64,000 nt of DNA from UBA10324 sp038326325 (GTDB taxonomy: Bacteria; Bacteroidota; Bacteroidia; Chitinophagales; UBA10324), in the NCBI GenBank assembly GCA_038326325.1, contig JBBQJW010000007.1, positions 1 to 64,000 on the forward strand. Direction: 5' to 3'. Positions 52,319-61,204 of the stretch are shown in pieces; the first letter of the stretch is position 1; each line of letters opens with the position of its first letter. Below the pieces are notes generated by a model, which saw only the letters and a list, made by a program, of their open reading frames with translations, ran no database searches and had not been told where the DNA came from. A program made the translations under genes and the position numbers.

Positions 52319-52601
52319 AAATCAAATCTTCTTCAACAGATTTCAGCAATCGTGGTTTGATTGCGTTGCGGGAAACCAAATCAACTTTATGATTCAAAAG
52401 TTCTTCAAGTTCATCTGCAAGGTCTATGAATTCAAATCCTACCGGTTTGGCAAACTCAACCAAAACATCAACATCACTTTTAGCGGTTTGCGCTTGTCGT
52501 GAAAAAGAGCCGAACACACCAATGCTTTTTAAATGATACTTTTTTTTCAGCATCACTTTATTTGAAGTAAGAATTGATTTTACAGAATCAAGAGTAAGCA
52601 T
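52311..52601 (-). CDS. MntA-like nucleotidyltransferase antitoxin
   Basis: A 96-residue minimal nucleotidyltransferase. SIGVFGSFSRQAQTAKSDVDVLVEF has the GSFSR motif and the SDVDVLV Asp pair that bind the catalytic metals. Known MntA proteins adenylylate the HepT Tyr and so silence it. First gene of the pair; its start is about 38 bp from hbd. Confidence 0.9.
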   Translation of the reverse strand: MLTLDSVKSILTSNKVMLKKKYHLKSIGVFGSFSRQAQTAKSDVDVLVEFAKPVGFEFIDLADELEELLNHKVDLVSRNAIKPRLLKSVEEDLIYV

Positions 52602-52640
52602 GGCGGAAAATTTCTGACAGTAAAAATAACTTATGCGAAT

Positions 52641-53498
52641 TCAATACTTATAAAATCCTTCTCCTGATTTCTTGCCGAGTTTTCCTTCGTCAACTAATTT
52701 TTGCTGAGTTGCGCTTGGCTTGAATTTCTCTTCGTGATTCATTAATTCATATAGTGATTTTGTCACATTGAGATTTGCATCTACACCAATCAAATCAATC
52801 AACTTAAACGGACCCTTTTTAAAACCGCTCGCTTCCATGAGCGCATCAATGGTTTCTATATCGGCGATTCCTTCTTCCAAAATTTTTATTGATTCAGTGT
52901 GAAATAATTTTCCGATTCGGTTCACGATAAAACCCGGGCGGTCTTTCGCCATTACGGGATGCTTACCCATCTTTTTCGCTAAATCAAAAATCAGTTGTGC
53001 GACTGTTACACTTGTTTCTTTTCCTGAAACCACTTCAACCAATTTCATTAAGTGTGGTGGATTGAAGAAGTGCATTCCAACCACTCTTTCCGGATGAGAA
53101 ATTCCTTCTGCAATTTTTGAAATTGGAATGGAAGAAGTATTTGTCGCAAGTATGCAATCATCACCGCTCACTTCGGCAACTGTGCGAAACAGTTCCTGCT
53201 TCACTTCTGTTTTTTCAATCACCGCTTCAATCAGCACATCGCATTTCAAATCAGTGATTGCAGTTGTGGTTTTTATTCTGGAAAGAGTTTGTCGTTTTTC
53301 TTCTTCACTCATCTTTCCCTTTTCAACAGCAACAGAAAGATTCTTATTAATCATCTGCATTCCTTTTTGTAAGGCAGCATCCGCAACATCAAAAAGTAAT
53401 ACATCGAAACCAACCTGTGCTGCAACCTGCGCAATGCCAGCACCCATCGTGCCCGCACCTGCAACCGCTATTGTTTTTATTTCGGAGAAAGACTTCAT
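52641..53498 (-). CDS. hbd: 3-hydroxybutyryl-CoA / 3-hydroxyacyl-CoA dehydrogenase
   Basis: A 285-residue NAD-dependent enzyme. IAVAGAGTMGAGIAQVAA is the Rossmann loop; ILATNTSSIPISKIA and GMHFFNPPHLMKLVEVV contain the catalytic His and the substrate-site residues. The C-terminal half (DLIGVDANLNV) is the helical domain. I chose the ATG at 53498 (MKSFSEIKTIAVAGAG). Role in fatty-acid beta-oxidation or phenylacetate/aromatic breakdown, which fits with the ring-cleavage genes in the window. Confidence 0.93.
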   Translation of the reverse strand: MKSFSEIKTIAVAGAGTMGAGIAQVAAQVGFDVLLFDVADAALQKGMQMINKNLSVAVEKGKMSEEEKRQTLSRIKTTTAITDLKCDVLIEAVIEKTEVKQELFRTVAEVSGDDCILATNTSSIPISKIAEGISHPERVVGMHFFNPPHLMKLVEVVSGKETSVTVAQLIFDLAKKMGKHPVMAKDRPGFIVNRIGKLFHTESIKILEEGIADIETIDALMEASGFKKGPFKLIDLIGVDANLNVTKSLYELMNHEEKFKPSATQQKLVDEGKLGKKSGEGFYKY

Positions 53499-53532
53499 GA
53501 AAATTAAGCTGTGAATCTGTGGCAATAATTAT

Positions 53533-54531
53533 TTAAGCATTCGAAAACTGTCTGAGAAACCGCACATCATTTTCAAACAACATTCTGATATCAGGAATTC
53601 CGAATCGCTGAATCGCCAATCGCTCTATTCCCATTCCAAATGCAAAACCCTTGAACTCGTTAGGATTAATGTTACAGTTCTGTAACACTTTCGGATGCAC
53701 CATTCCGCAACCAAGAATTTCCATCCAGCGGTCAGTTCCTTTTTTTCTAATATCCATTTCAGCGCTTGGCTCGGTAAAAGGAAAATAACTCGGACGAAAA
53801 CGAATTTCGAAATCAGCCCCGAAATATTCCTGTACGAAGTAGTAAAGCACCTGCTTCAAATCGGCGAACGAAACTTTGTGGTCGATGTACAATCCTTCGA
53901 GTTGATGAAAGAAAACATGATGCTTATAAGAAATAGTTTCGTTACGATAAACTCTGCCTGGAGAAATAATCCGGATTGGCGGCTTGGTAGTTTCCATCAC
54001 GCGCACCTGTACTGTTGATGTTTGTGAACGCAACACTAGCGCCGGATCTTGCTGAATGTAAAATGTATCAGTCATGTCGCGGGCAGGATGGTCTTCAGGA
54101 GTATTAAGCGCAGTGAAGTTGTGCCACTCATCTTCAATCTCAGGTCCTTCGGCAACCGTGAAACCAATGCGCGCGAAAATTTCTATCACTTCATTCTTCA
54201 CAATATTCACTGGATGACGCGAACCCAACCAGGCTGGATCGCCGGGCATCGTGAGGTCAATATTATTTTTTGATGAAGATTTTTTTCCGCCCCCGAATTT
54301 TTCTTTCAGCGAATTGAATTTTTCTTCAGCGAGTTGCTTCAGTTCGTTCACCACTTGCCCGAATTCCTTCTTGCGCTCGTTCGGAACTTCTTTAATGGAA
54401 GCGAATAAATCTTTCAAAACATTTTTACTTCCAAGAAATTTTATTCTGTATTGCTCCAATGCATCAGCCGCATCAGGTAATTGATTTTCAATTTCTGATT
54501 TTAGTTGTTTCGCTTTTTCGAATATGTCCAT
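53533..54531 (-). CDS. pheS: phenylalanyl-tRNA synthetase alpha subunit
   Basis: A 332-residue class II synthetase subunit. The first 90 residues are the coiled-coil that grips tRNA; TSTVQVRVMETTKPPIRII and SPGRVYRNE are motif 2, and FAFGMGIERLAIQRFGI is motif 3. Activates phenylalanine with the beta subunit. pheT is not adjacent. It is followed downstream by hbd on the same strand and preceded by the HigA-like gene. Confidence 0.97.
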   Translation of the reverse strand: MDIFEKAKQLKSEIENQLPDAADALEQYRIKFLGSKNVLKDLFASIKEVPNERKKEFGQVVNELKQLAEEKFNSLKEKFGGGKKSSSKNNIDLTMPGDPAWLGSRHPVNIVKNEVIEIFARIGFTVAEGPEIEDEWHNFTALNTPEDHPARDMTDTFYIQQDPALVLRSQTSTVQVRVMETTKPPIRIISPGRVYRNETISYKHHVFFHQLEGLYIDHKVSFADLKQVLYYFVQEYFGADFEIRFRPSYFPFTEPSAEMDIRKKGTDRWMEILGCGMVHPKVLQNCNINPNEFKGFAFGMGIERLAIQRFGIPDIRMLFENDVRFLRQFSNA

Positions 54532-54541
54532 AGGAAATATT

Positions 54542-54892
54542 TTACGACATTAAAATTTCATAGGAGATTCCGAAAGTGTCGTGCAATGCACGAATCATTC
54601 TTTTCGATAATTCACGGTTACGATTTAACACCTCCGACACTTTGCTTTTATCGCCAATTGCTTTTTCAAGGTCTTTTCTTTCAATCCCTTTTTCTTCCAT
54701 CAAATACTTGATCGCTTCAATTGCATCGGGGGCTTCAATCGGAAATTTTTCCTCCTCATATTTATCAATAAGTGTAGCGAGAATATCTAATTCATCTCCT
54801 TCGGGAGTTCCGATTTTTGCTCCCCACAATTCCTGCATACGACTTATTGAATCGTTGTAATCTTTCTTGCTTCGGATTGGTTTTATTTTCAT
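54542..54892 (-). CDS. HigA-like XRE antitoxin/regulator
   Basis: A 116-residue protein. The N-terminal half is acidic (GTPEGDELDILATLIDKYEEE); the C-terminal half is an XRE helix-turn-helix (GIERKDLEKAIGDKSKVSEVLNR). This order fits the large HigA-type antitoxin family that pairs with HigB toxins. Here the neighbour upstream is a ParE-like toxin, 11 bp away, so the HigA protein could be a third component or a lone regulator. Confidence 0.82.
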   Translation of the reverse strand: MKIKPIRSKKDYNDSISRMQELWGAKIGTPEGDELDILATLIDKYEEEKFPIEAPDAIEAIKYLMEEKGIERKDLEKAIGDKSKVSEVLNRNRELSKRMIRALHDTFGISYEILMS

Positions 54893-54903
54893 CTCAGGTT
54901 TTT

Positions 54904-55182
54904 TTAAAGTAATCTCGCACTGTGTCTCACTGTAAGAATTTCAACTTTATCATTTACAATGCGATAAATGATTCTATAATTTCCTTCAATCAATTCTCTG
55001 AAATTAAAAGTATCCAATTCGGGAACCATTCTCCCGGAAAGCGGATATGAATTTAGAATTGAAGTTCTTTCAATGATTTTTATTACAACACGCAAAGCAT
55101 ATCGTTCTGAATCTTTTCCAATGTAAGATTCAATTTCGCGCAAATCATTCAGTGCTTTTTCTGACCAGATGATTTCTTCCAT
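54904..55182 (-). CDS. ParE/RelE-family toxin
   Basis: A 92-residue toxin. WSEKALNDLREIESYIG and YPLSGRMVPELDTFNFRELIEGNYRIIYRI match the ParE-like group (gyrase poison), ending VEILTVRHSARLL. It overlaps the upstream antitoxin gene by 34 bp and is followed after 11 bp by the HigA-like gene. Confidence 0.87.
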   Translation of the reverse strand: MEEIIWSEKALNDLREIESYIGKDSERYALRVVIKIIERTSILNSYPLSGRMVPELDTFNFRELIEGNYRIIYRIVNDKVEILTVRHSARLL

Positions 55183-55355
55183 TTTTCTTCAAATTCATTT
55201 ACCACACTTTCGTGCGAATGTATTTTTCTAGCTTCAATATCTTTTATTCCCTGGTCGATATGAAAAAGCAAATCAAGTTTTGTGTACAGTTCATCAATCG
55301 TGAATTGTTCAGGCAATGATTGCATTGCTTTTGAAACCGCTTCTTTCGTTAGCAT
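55149..55355 (-). CDS. ParD/RelB-like antitoxin
   Basis: A 68-residue protein. SLPEQFTIDELYTKLDLLFHIDQGIKDIEARKIHSHESV resembles antitoxins that precede ParE toxins. The last 34 bp overlap the toxin gene in another frame. First gene of a three-gene group (antitoxin, ParE, HigA-like) between guaB and pheS. Confidence 0.75.
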   Translation of the reverse strand: MLTKEAVSKAMQSLPEQFTIDELYTKLDLLFHIDQGIKDIEARKIHSHESVVNEFEEKWKKSSGQKKH

Positions 55356-55388
55356 GAAATTTTTTTTATCAAAGTTAAACTGAATTTT

Positions 55389-56855
55389 CTACCTCGAATA
55401 ATTCGGTGCTTCCTTCGTAATCACCACATCGTGCACATGGCTTTCTTTCATTCCGGCATTAGTGATGCGAACAAATTTTGCTTTCTGCAGAGCGGAAATA
55501 TTTTTCGAACCCGTGTAACCCATTCCAGCGCGCAATCCACCAATGTATTGATTCATCACTTCAGCAAGCGTTCCTTTAAATGGAACACGACCAACAATTC
55601 CTTCAGGTACTAATTTTTTAATGTCGTCTTCTGCATCCTGAAAATATCTGTCCTTGCTTCCTTCGTGCATTGCTTCAATGGAACCCATGCCGCGATACGA
55701 TTTGAATTTTCTTCCCTCGTAAATAATAGTTTCTCCTGGAGATTCTTCAACACCTGCGAAGAGCGAACCTGCCATTACACAATCAGCGCCAGCCGCAATT
55801 GCTTTAACAATATCTCCGGTGTAACGGATTCCACCATCAGCAATCACGGGAATTTTTCCTTTCAGTGCAGCCGTTGCTTCCATTACCGCAGTGAGTTGCG
55901 GAACTCCTGCGCCTGTAACAATTCGTGTGGTACAAATACTTCCGGGACCAACTCCAACTTTCACTGCATCTGCACCTGCATCTGCCAATGCTTTTGCGCC
56001 TGCCCCTGTTGCAATATTTCCGGCAATAAGTTGCAAGTTTTTAAAATTTTTTTTCAGGGTCTTCACCATGTTCAGCACGCCTAGTGAATGACCATGCGCC
56101 GTATCAACAGCAATCACATCGCAACCAACCGCAAGCAAAGCACTCACCCGATTCATTGTGTCGGCTGTTACACCTACTGCTGCGCCAACAATTAATCTTC
56201 CTTTCACATCCTTGCACGAGTTCGGAAAACTTTTCAGTTTCAGAATGTCTTTGTATGTAATGAGCCCGACTAATTTTCCTTTCTTATTTATAACAGGAAG
56301 TTTTTCGACTTTGTAATTCTGAAGAATGTCTTCCGCTTTTTTCATGTCAGTCCCTTCGGGCGCGGTCACTAATTTGTCTTTCGTCATCACATCGCGAACC
56401 AACAGTTTCATATTTTTTTCGAAACGCAAATCACGATTGGTGAGTATACCGACTAAATCATTTTTAGAATTCACAATGGGAATGCCACCGATTCTGTTGT
56501 CCTTCATTAGTTTCATTGCACTGCCAAGCGTATCATTTTCATTGAGTGTAATCGGGTCGGTGATTAATCCGCTCTCGCTTCGTTTCACCTTACGAACTTC
56601 TTCTGCCTGCCGTTCAATCGTCATATTCTTATGAAGAATGCCAATGCCACCTACCTGAGCAATCGCAATGGCGAGAGTAGATTCTGTTACAGTATCCATC
56701 GCTGCAGAAATGATGGGCGCATGCAATCGAATTGAATTTGTCAGTCGGGTTGAAATATCGGTATCGCGTGGAAGAACTTCCGAATAAGCGGGAAGCATTA
56801 ATACATCGTCATATGTAAGTCCTTCGAGTGCAATCTTGTCGTTGCTCAGTGGCAT
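55389..56855 (-). CDS. guaB: inosine-5'-monophosphate dehydrogenase
   Basis: A 488-residue enzyme turning IMP into XMP with NAD, the rate-limiting step to guanine nucleotides. LTYDDVLMLPAYSEVLP is the family start, two CBS domains (about residues 95-215, IGGIPIVNSKNDLVGILTNRD) are inserted in the barrel, GPGSICTTRIVTG carries the catalytic Cys near 305, and AHEGSKDRYFQ-type flap sequence follows. I chose the ATG at 56855; an earlier in-frame ATG would start upstream of its promoter box. Confidence 0.97.
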   Translation of the reverse strand: MPLSNDKIALEGLTYDDVLMLPAYSEVLPRDTDISTRLTNSIRLHAPIISAAMDTVTESTLAIAIAQVGGIGILHKNMTIERQAEEVRKVKRSESGLITDPITLNENDTLGSAMKLMKDNRIGGIPIVNSKNDLVGILTNRDLRFEKNMKLLVRDVMTKDKLVTAPEGTDMKKAEDILQNYKVEKLPVINKKGKLVGLITYKDILKLKSFPNSCKDVKGRLIVGAAVGVTADTMNRVSALLAVGCDVIAVDTAHGHSLGVLNMVKTLKKNFKNLQLIAGNIATGAGAKALADAGADAVKVGVGPGSICTTRIVTGAGVPQLTAVMEATAALKGKIPVIADGGIRYTGDIVKAIAAGADCVMAGSLFAGVEESPGETIIYEGRKFKSYRGMGSIEAMHEGSKDRYFQDAEDDIKKLVPEGIVGRVPFKGTLAEVMNQYIGGLRAGMGYTGSKNISALQKAKFVRITNAGMKESHVHDVVITKEAPNYSR

Positions 56856-56877
56856 AGATAAAATTTTAGATTGCGCG

Positions 56878-56906
56878 CAAATGTAAATTATTAATGCTGA
56901 AGCAAT
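56878..56906 (-). promoter_or_regulatory. possible promoter of guaB
   Basis: On the minus strand: ATTG, 17 bp, TACATTTG, with the -7 box 22 bp before the guaB start. The -7 box is identical to that of the rplM promoter; the -33 box lacks one T and the spacing is 2 bp short of 19. Confidence 0.45.
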
Positions 56907-57029
56907 CACCCCCTCACAATTTTAACCAAAGAAAATTCTGAAAAGGTAATTTGTATTACAAAATCATGACAGTATGAAAAGTACTTTGAATGAAACTGAT
57001 ACTTACTTTCACTTTCGAAATCTCACCTC

Positions 57030-59603
57030 ATGAAATTCAATTCCTTCTTTTCAAAATCATTTGTTGTTGTCTGTATTTCAGTTTCTGTTTTTTATTCTGA
57101 AAAAAATTCTCCCATTAAAAAACATCAATCAGAAAAATTTTCTGAAAAGGAAAATGATGCGAATGATGTGTGTGAAAAATTCTTTTTGCAAAGAAGTTTC
57201 CCCGACAATTCAATTGATATGGTTGCTTATGATAAAGCAATGCACCAGGCATTGAAAGATTCGAAAGGAAGTCGCGCACTTGCAGGATTTAATTTGCCGT
57301 GGGTTCTTGAAGGGCCAAATAATATCGGCGGTCGTTTTAATTGTATGGCAGTAAATCCTTCGAACAATAATATTATGTACGCAGGATGTTCAACAGGGGG
57401 AGTTTTTAAAACTACAAATGGAGGTACAACATGGAATCCGGTTTTCGATTCACAACCATACTTGTCCATCGGGTGTATCACTCTTGATCCTGTTGATCCG
57501 AATATTGTTTATGTTGGAACAGGGGATGTAAATATCAGTGGTAGTCCGTTTATCGGTGATGGAATTTATAAGTCAGCAAATGGTGGCACAACATGGACCC
57601 ATCTTGGTTTGACTGAAGAGCGAATTATTTCCGAAATAAAAATCAATCCGAATAACACGCAGATAATTTATGCCGGCACAATGGGATTGCCTTTTGAAAG
57701 AGACAGTCTTCGAGGTTTGTATAAAACAACAGATGGGGGTACAAACTGGAGTAAGGTTTTATTTGTGAATGATTCAACAGGTGTTATTGACTTAGAAATG
57801 GATTATAATAATCCGAACACATTGTATGCTGCAACATGGAATAGAATCAGAAATAATCACGAAGGAATTATTTCGGGAGTGGATGCGCACATTTATAAAA
57901 CAATTGACGGTGGTGCGAACTGGAATATTCTCGCAGGTGGTTTGCCTTCCGGAAATTTTTCGCGCATCAGCATGTCAATGTCAGCACTCAATCCTCTGAT
58001 TATTTTTTGCACTTATGCTGATACAAATCTTGAATTATTTGGAATTTATAAAACAACAAATGGTGGGAACAATTGGTCGCAAATAATTACAACTGGTTTG
58101 AACAATCCTTTTAACGGACAAGGATGGTACAGCGGAGGAATTTTTGTGAACCCGACTAACGACAATGAATTATGGTTGTGTGGTGTTGATTTATGGAAAT
58201 CTACCAATGGCGGAATTGACTGGGCAATGGGTGCACCCGCATGGTGGACTTATGATGTGCATGGCGATCATCATGATGTTGTGTTCAGCAACACAAAAGT
58301 TTTTACATGTACTGATGGCGGAATTTTTTCAAAGGATTTTAATAGTACAACATGGAATGATGCGGAGTTAATTCCTTGTAATCAGTTTTACAGAATTACT
58401 GTTGACCCTTGGAACGGAAATTATTCGGGAGGTGTACAAGACAATGGAACAACTGAAGGAAATTCTTCAGTAATAAATAACTGGGCTCGTTTATATGGCG
58501 GCGATGGATTTCAACCAAGATATAATCCTGATGATCCGAATATTTATTATGTAGAAACACAAAACGGAGGAATTGCAGAAACACTTGATGGAGGAAATAA
58601 CTGGAATGATGTAGGCTCACTCCCAGATCCTGCTGACCGGCGAAATTGGGATATGCCCTATGTGATGAGCGTTCACGACCACAATCTTTTGTACTTAGCA
58701 ACTGATAAAATTTACAGCTATACAACGGGTTCATCTTTTGTCTCTCCACTTAGTAATGATTTGACAGATGGAAATATTTTCGGAGATCGCTTTCACAGTG
58801 TATCAGCATTGGATGAAAGTTGGGTGAATGGAAATTATTTGTATGCAGGAACTACGGATGGAAATGTATGGCGCTCTCTGAATCAAGGAGCAGGGTGGAA
58901 TAATGTAACAGGCGGTTTGCCAGACAGATATGTAACGAGCGTGCAGGCATCTCCATCAATTGCAACAAGAGTGTATGTAACACATTCGGGATACAAAGAC
59001 AACGATAACATACCGCACATTCATCGCTCAGATGATAATGGAAATAACTGGGTTGATATTTCGGGCGACCTTCCGCAAATTGCAACTAATGACATTTACA
59101 TTCTTCCGCATCATGCCGACAGCGTGTTGTTCGTATCGACTGATGGTGGAGTTTATGCTTCAATCAATTCAGGAAATCACTGGGAACGGTTAGGATTGGG
59201 AATGCCAGTAATTGCTGTTTATGATTTGGATTTCGATAGCGTGAATCACAAACTGCTTGCAGGTACTTATGCCCGTTCGCTCATGAGTTACGATGTTGAT
59301 TCAATGTTATATGTTGCTCCTAAGGATACAACAGCTGATACAACTTTCGTGAATGAAATTGCAAATGATTTTTATAAAGTGTTTCCGAATCCGGCAAGTG
59401 AAGTGGTAAATATTATAGCAAAGAATAATGATGCTTCATCAACTGTTACAGTTTATAATTCAGAAGGAAAGGCGGTGGCGATTACAATCCTGAAAAACCG
59501 CGAAACGACTCTGGATGTAAGTAAAATGACTAATGGCGTTTATTATCTCGTGATGAATAACAAGAATAAAAAATCAGCGAAGAAATTTGTGGTGTTACAC
59601 TAA
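57030..59603 (+). CDS. secreted sortilin/BNR-repeat protein with T9SS sorting domain
   Basis: An 857-residue protein. A hydrophobic N-terminal segment (SFVVVCISVSVFYS) precedes a beta-propeller with many Asp-box repeats (STGGVFKTTNGGTTWNP, YKSANGGTTWTH, YKTTDGGTNWSKV, YKTIDGGANWN, STDGGVYASINSGNHW). Such proteins are called VPS10/sortilin-like or BNR glycosidase-like. The last 80 residues are a type A sorting domain (YKVFPNPASEVVNII, then KKSAKKFVVLH). Function unknown; surface glycan binding is plausible. Followed 16 bp later by another small T9SS gene. Confidence 0.86.
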   Translation: MKFNSFFSKSFVVVCISVSVFYSEKNSPIKKHQSEKFSEKENDANDVCEKFFLQRSFPDNSIDMVAYDKAMHQALKDSKGSRALAGFNLPWVLEGPNNIGGRFNCMAVNPSNNNIMYAGCSTGGVFKTTNGGTTWNPVFDSQPYLSIGCITLDPVDPNIVYVGTGDVNISGSPFIGDGIYKSANGGTTWTHLGLTEERIISEIKINPNNTQIIYAGTMGLPFERDSLRGLYKTTDGGTNWSKVLFVNDSTGVIDLEMDYNNPNTLYAATWNRIRNNHEGIISGVDAHIYKTIDGGANWNILAGGLPSGNFSRISMSMSALNPLIIFCTYADTNLELFGIYKTTNGGNNWSQIITTGLNNPFNGQGWYSGGIFVNPTNDNELWLCGVDLWKSTNGGIDWAMGAPAWWTYDVHGDHHDVVFSNTKVFTCTDGGIFSKDFNSTTWNDAELIPCNQFYRITVDPWNGNYSGGVQDNGTTEGNSSVINNWARLYGGDGFQPRYNPDDPNIYYVETQNGGIAETLDGGNNWNDVGSLPDPADRRNWDMPYVMSVHDHNLLYLATDKIYSYTTGSSFVSPLSNDLTDGNIFGDRFHSVSALDESWVNGNYLYAGTTDGNVWRSLNQGAGWNNVTGGLPDRYVTSVQASPSIATRVYVTHSGYKDNDNIPHIHRSDDNGNNWVDISGDLPQIATNDIYILPHHADSVLFVSTDGGVYASINSGNHWERLGLGMPVIAVYDLDFDSVNHKLLAGTYARSLMSYDVDSMLYVAPKDTTADTTFVNEIANDFYKVFPNPASEVVNIIAKNNDASSTVTVYNSEGKAVAITILKNRETTLDVSKMTNGVYYLVMNNKNKKSAKKFVVLH

Positions 59604-59619
59604 GCCGACGAATCATTTC

Positions 59620-60621
59620 ATGAAAAAAATATTTTCGTTTTTTTGTTTGTCGATACTGTCGTCGATTTCAGGCGCACAGACTTATCATCCATTTCCAGAT
59701 TCAAGCGCGAGTTGGAGCGAAACGAATTATACATACACAAATAACAACGACCGTTATTATGATGGATGGAGATTTGAAATTTCTAATGACACTATTATTA
59801 ATGGATACAAGTATTCACTTTTAGGATTTCAAAATTCCACTTTTCATATTCATGTCGATTTATTTAATAGCTGGAATAATTCCTCTCAGAATTTCCCGAT
59901 TAATTCCCCTGGAAATATTATCGGGGCATTTAGGGAAGACTCAACAAGAAAAGTTTTTTTCAGAGCACTTGAAAATGATTTTCATTTTACAAATAACTGG
60001 GGAGGAGAAATTATTTTTCCTCATGACAGCGATATAATTATTTATGATTTCAATTTGAATATGGGTGATACTGTTGCGTGGAAGAACGAAGGGAAAGTTG
60101 TAATCGGTATTGATTCTCTTCAACTTTTAAATGGCCTCTATAGAAAAACTTATGAATTTGCAGGGGATGGAATTCAAACTTTAGGAAGTAAATGGATTGA
60201 AGGAGTTGGATCTGATAATGGATTTTTCGGAGCTTATGAATTAAGTGAATTCGAAAGCTGGTCTCGACTTTCCTGTTTTCATTTTAATGATTCATTGCTT
60301 TATGAAAATATTTCGCAGAATCAGGAATCGTGTGATGTAGCTAAAATATTAAGCGATGAAAATTTCGAAAATGATTTTAATTTTTCCTGCTATCCCAATA
60401 TTTCATCAAACTTTATTCATTTCAAAATTGAAATTCAAAATTCAACTGATTTGACTTTATCTATTCTTGATATTTACGGGAATGAAATAAAAAAATTGAA
60501 ATTTCTGAGTTCAGAAATTTCAATACCGGTCACACTTTTTAGTAACTCAGGATTGTATTTCTGTTTTGTTAAACAAAATAATAAGGTAATCGCAAGAGAT
60601 AAGTTTGAAGTTATTAAGTAA
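59620..60621 (+). CDS. secreted protein with T9SS-type C-terminus
   Basis: A 333-residue protein. Start at 59620 (KKIFSFFCLSILSSISGAQ signal peptide). The middle is beta-rich with no recognised domain (YYDGWRFEISNDTIINGYKY, GDTVAWKNEGKVVIGIDS). The last 80 residues resemble a type A sorting domain (FNFSCYPNISSNFIHF, SILDIYGNEIKKL, YFCFVKQNNKVIAR). Follows the BNR protein by 16 bp. AT-rich with no TGTWACA. Confidence 0.72.
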   Translation: MKKIFSFFCLSILSSISGAQTYHPFPDSSASWSETNYTYTNNNDRYYDGWRFEISNDTIINGYKYSLLGFQNSTFHIHVDLFNSWNNSSQNFPINSPGNIIGAFREDSTRKVFFRALENDFHFTNNWGGEIIFPHDSDIIIYDFNLNMGDTVAWKNEGKVVIGIDSLQLLNGLYRKTYEFAGDGIQTLGSKWIEGVGSDNGFFGAYELSEFESWSRLSCFHFNDSLLYENISQNQESCDVAKILSDENFENDFNFSCYPNISSNFIHFKIEIQNSTDLTLSILDIYGNEIKKLKFLSSEISIPVTLFSNSGLYFCFVKQNNKVIARDKFEVIK

Positions 60622-60641
60622 ATTATTTTTTGAATTAAAAA

Positions 60642-61154
60642 TCATTTCCTCTTCATGAGTGGAACATTCGAACACGCTTCGCCATACATCAGCGATTTAA
60701 CTACAGGCAAAAATATTCTTGACACCTCGACATAAACTGAAGCAGGAACATCTTTATCGCTGCATCCTTTTACCAATACTTTTTTATCGCGGTAATCTTC
60801 GGCATTTATTTTTTTCAATGATTGAAAGAAGAGATCGCTCACTAATTCCTCTTGTGTTCCAAACCGGAAATAAGAAGCAACACCGGTTAGATAAACTGCT
60901 ACCAACATAAAACTCCACATTGGAACAATTGCATCTGCAGAACAGGTAATGGCGACAGCTTTATTTTCAAATTGCTTCCAATCTAAATTTTTCAGCGCCT
61001 CGCGAAAATCTTTTTCTTTTAAAACCAATTCCTGAAATAAAAAATCTTTGAGGTCAAAAACCAAAATTGAATCGGAAGGATAATACTCTTCCAGATCAAA
61101 AGTAATAAGGTCGCTCGAGGCGACCTTATTGATTATAGGATTTATGTTTTCCAT
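60642..61154 (-). CDS. DUF2480 family protein
   Basis: A 170-residue protein with the DUF2480 pattern: NPIINKVASSDLITFDLEEYYP, FDLKDFLFQELVLKEKDFR, and the IVPMWSFMLVAVYL and VLVKGCSDKDVP segments. The family is found in Bacteroidota and has no known function. A perfect 11-bp inverted repeat (61104-61130) lies in the first codons. It is 50 bp after the ppiD gene on the same strand. Confidence 0.85.
   Translation of the reverse strand: MENINPIINKVASSDLITFDLEEYYPSDSILVFDLKDFLFQELVLKEKDFREALKNLDWKQFENKAVAITCSADAIVPMWSFMLVAVYLTGVASYFRFGTQEELVSDLFFQSLKKINAEDYRDKKVLVKGCSDKDVPASVYVEVSRIFLPVVKSLMYGEACSNVPLMKRK
61104..61130. repeat. perfect 11-bp hairpin inside the start of the DUF2480 gene
   Basis: Arms AATAAGGTCGC and GCGACCTTATT, loop TCGAG, beginning about 24 nt after the start codon. 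It would form a stable stem in the mRNA and could affect translation, though the codons are also fully used. Confidence 0.6.
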
Positions 61155-61204
61155 TTTATTCGCTGCTAAATTTTAACACAGCGAGTAGTGTAACAGTTCA
61201 ATTA

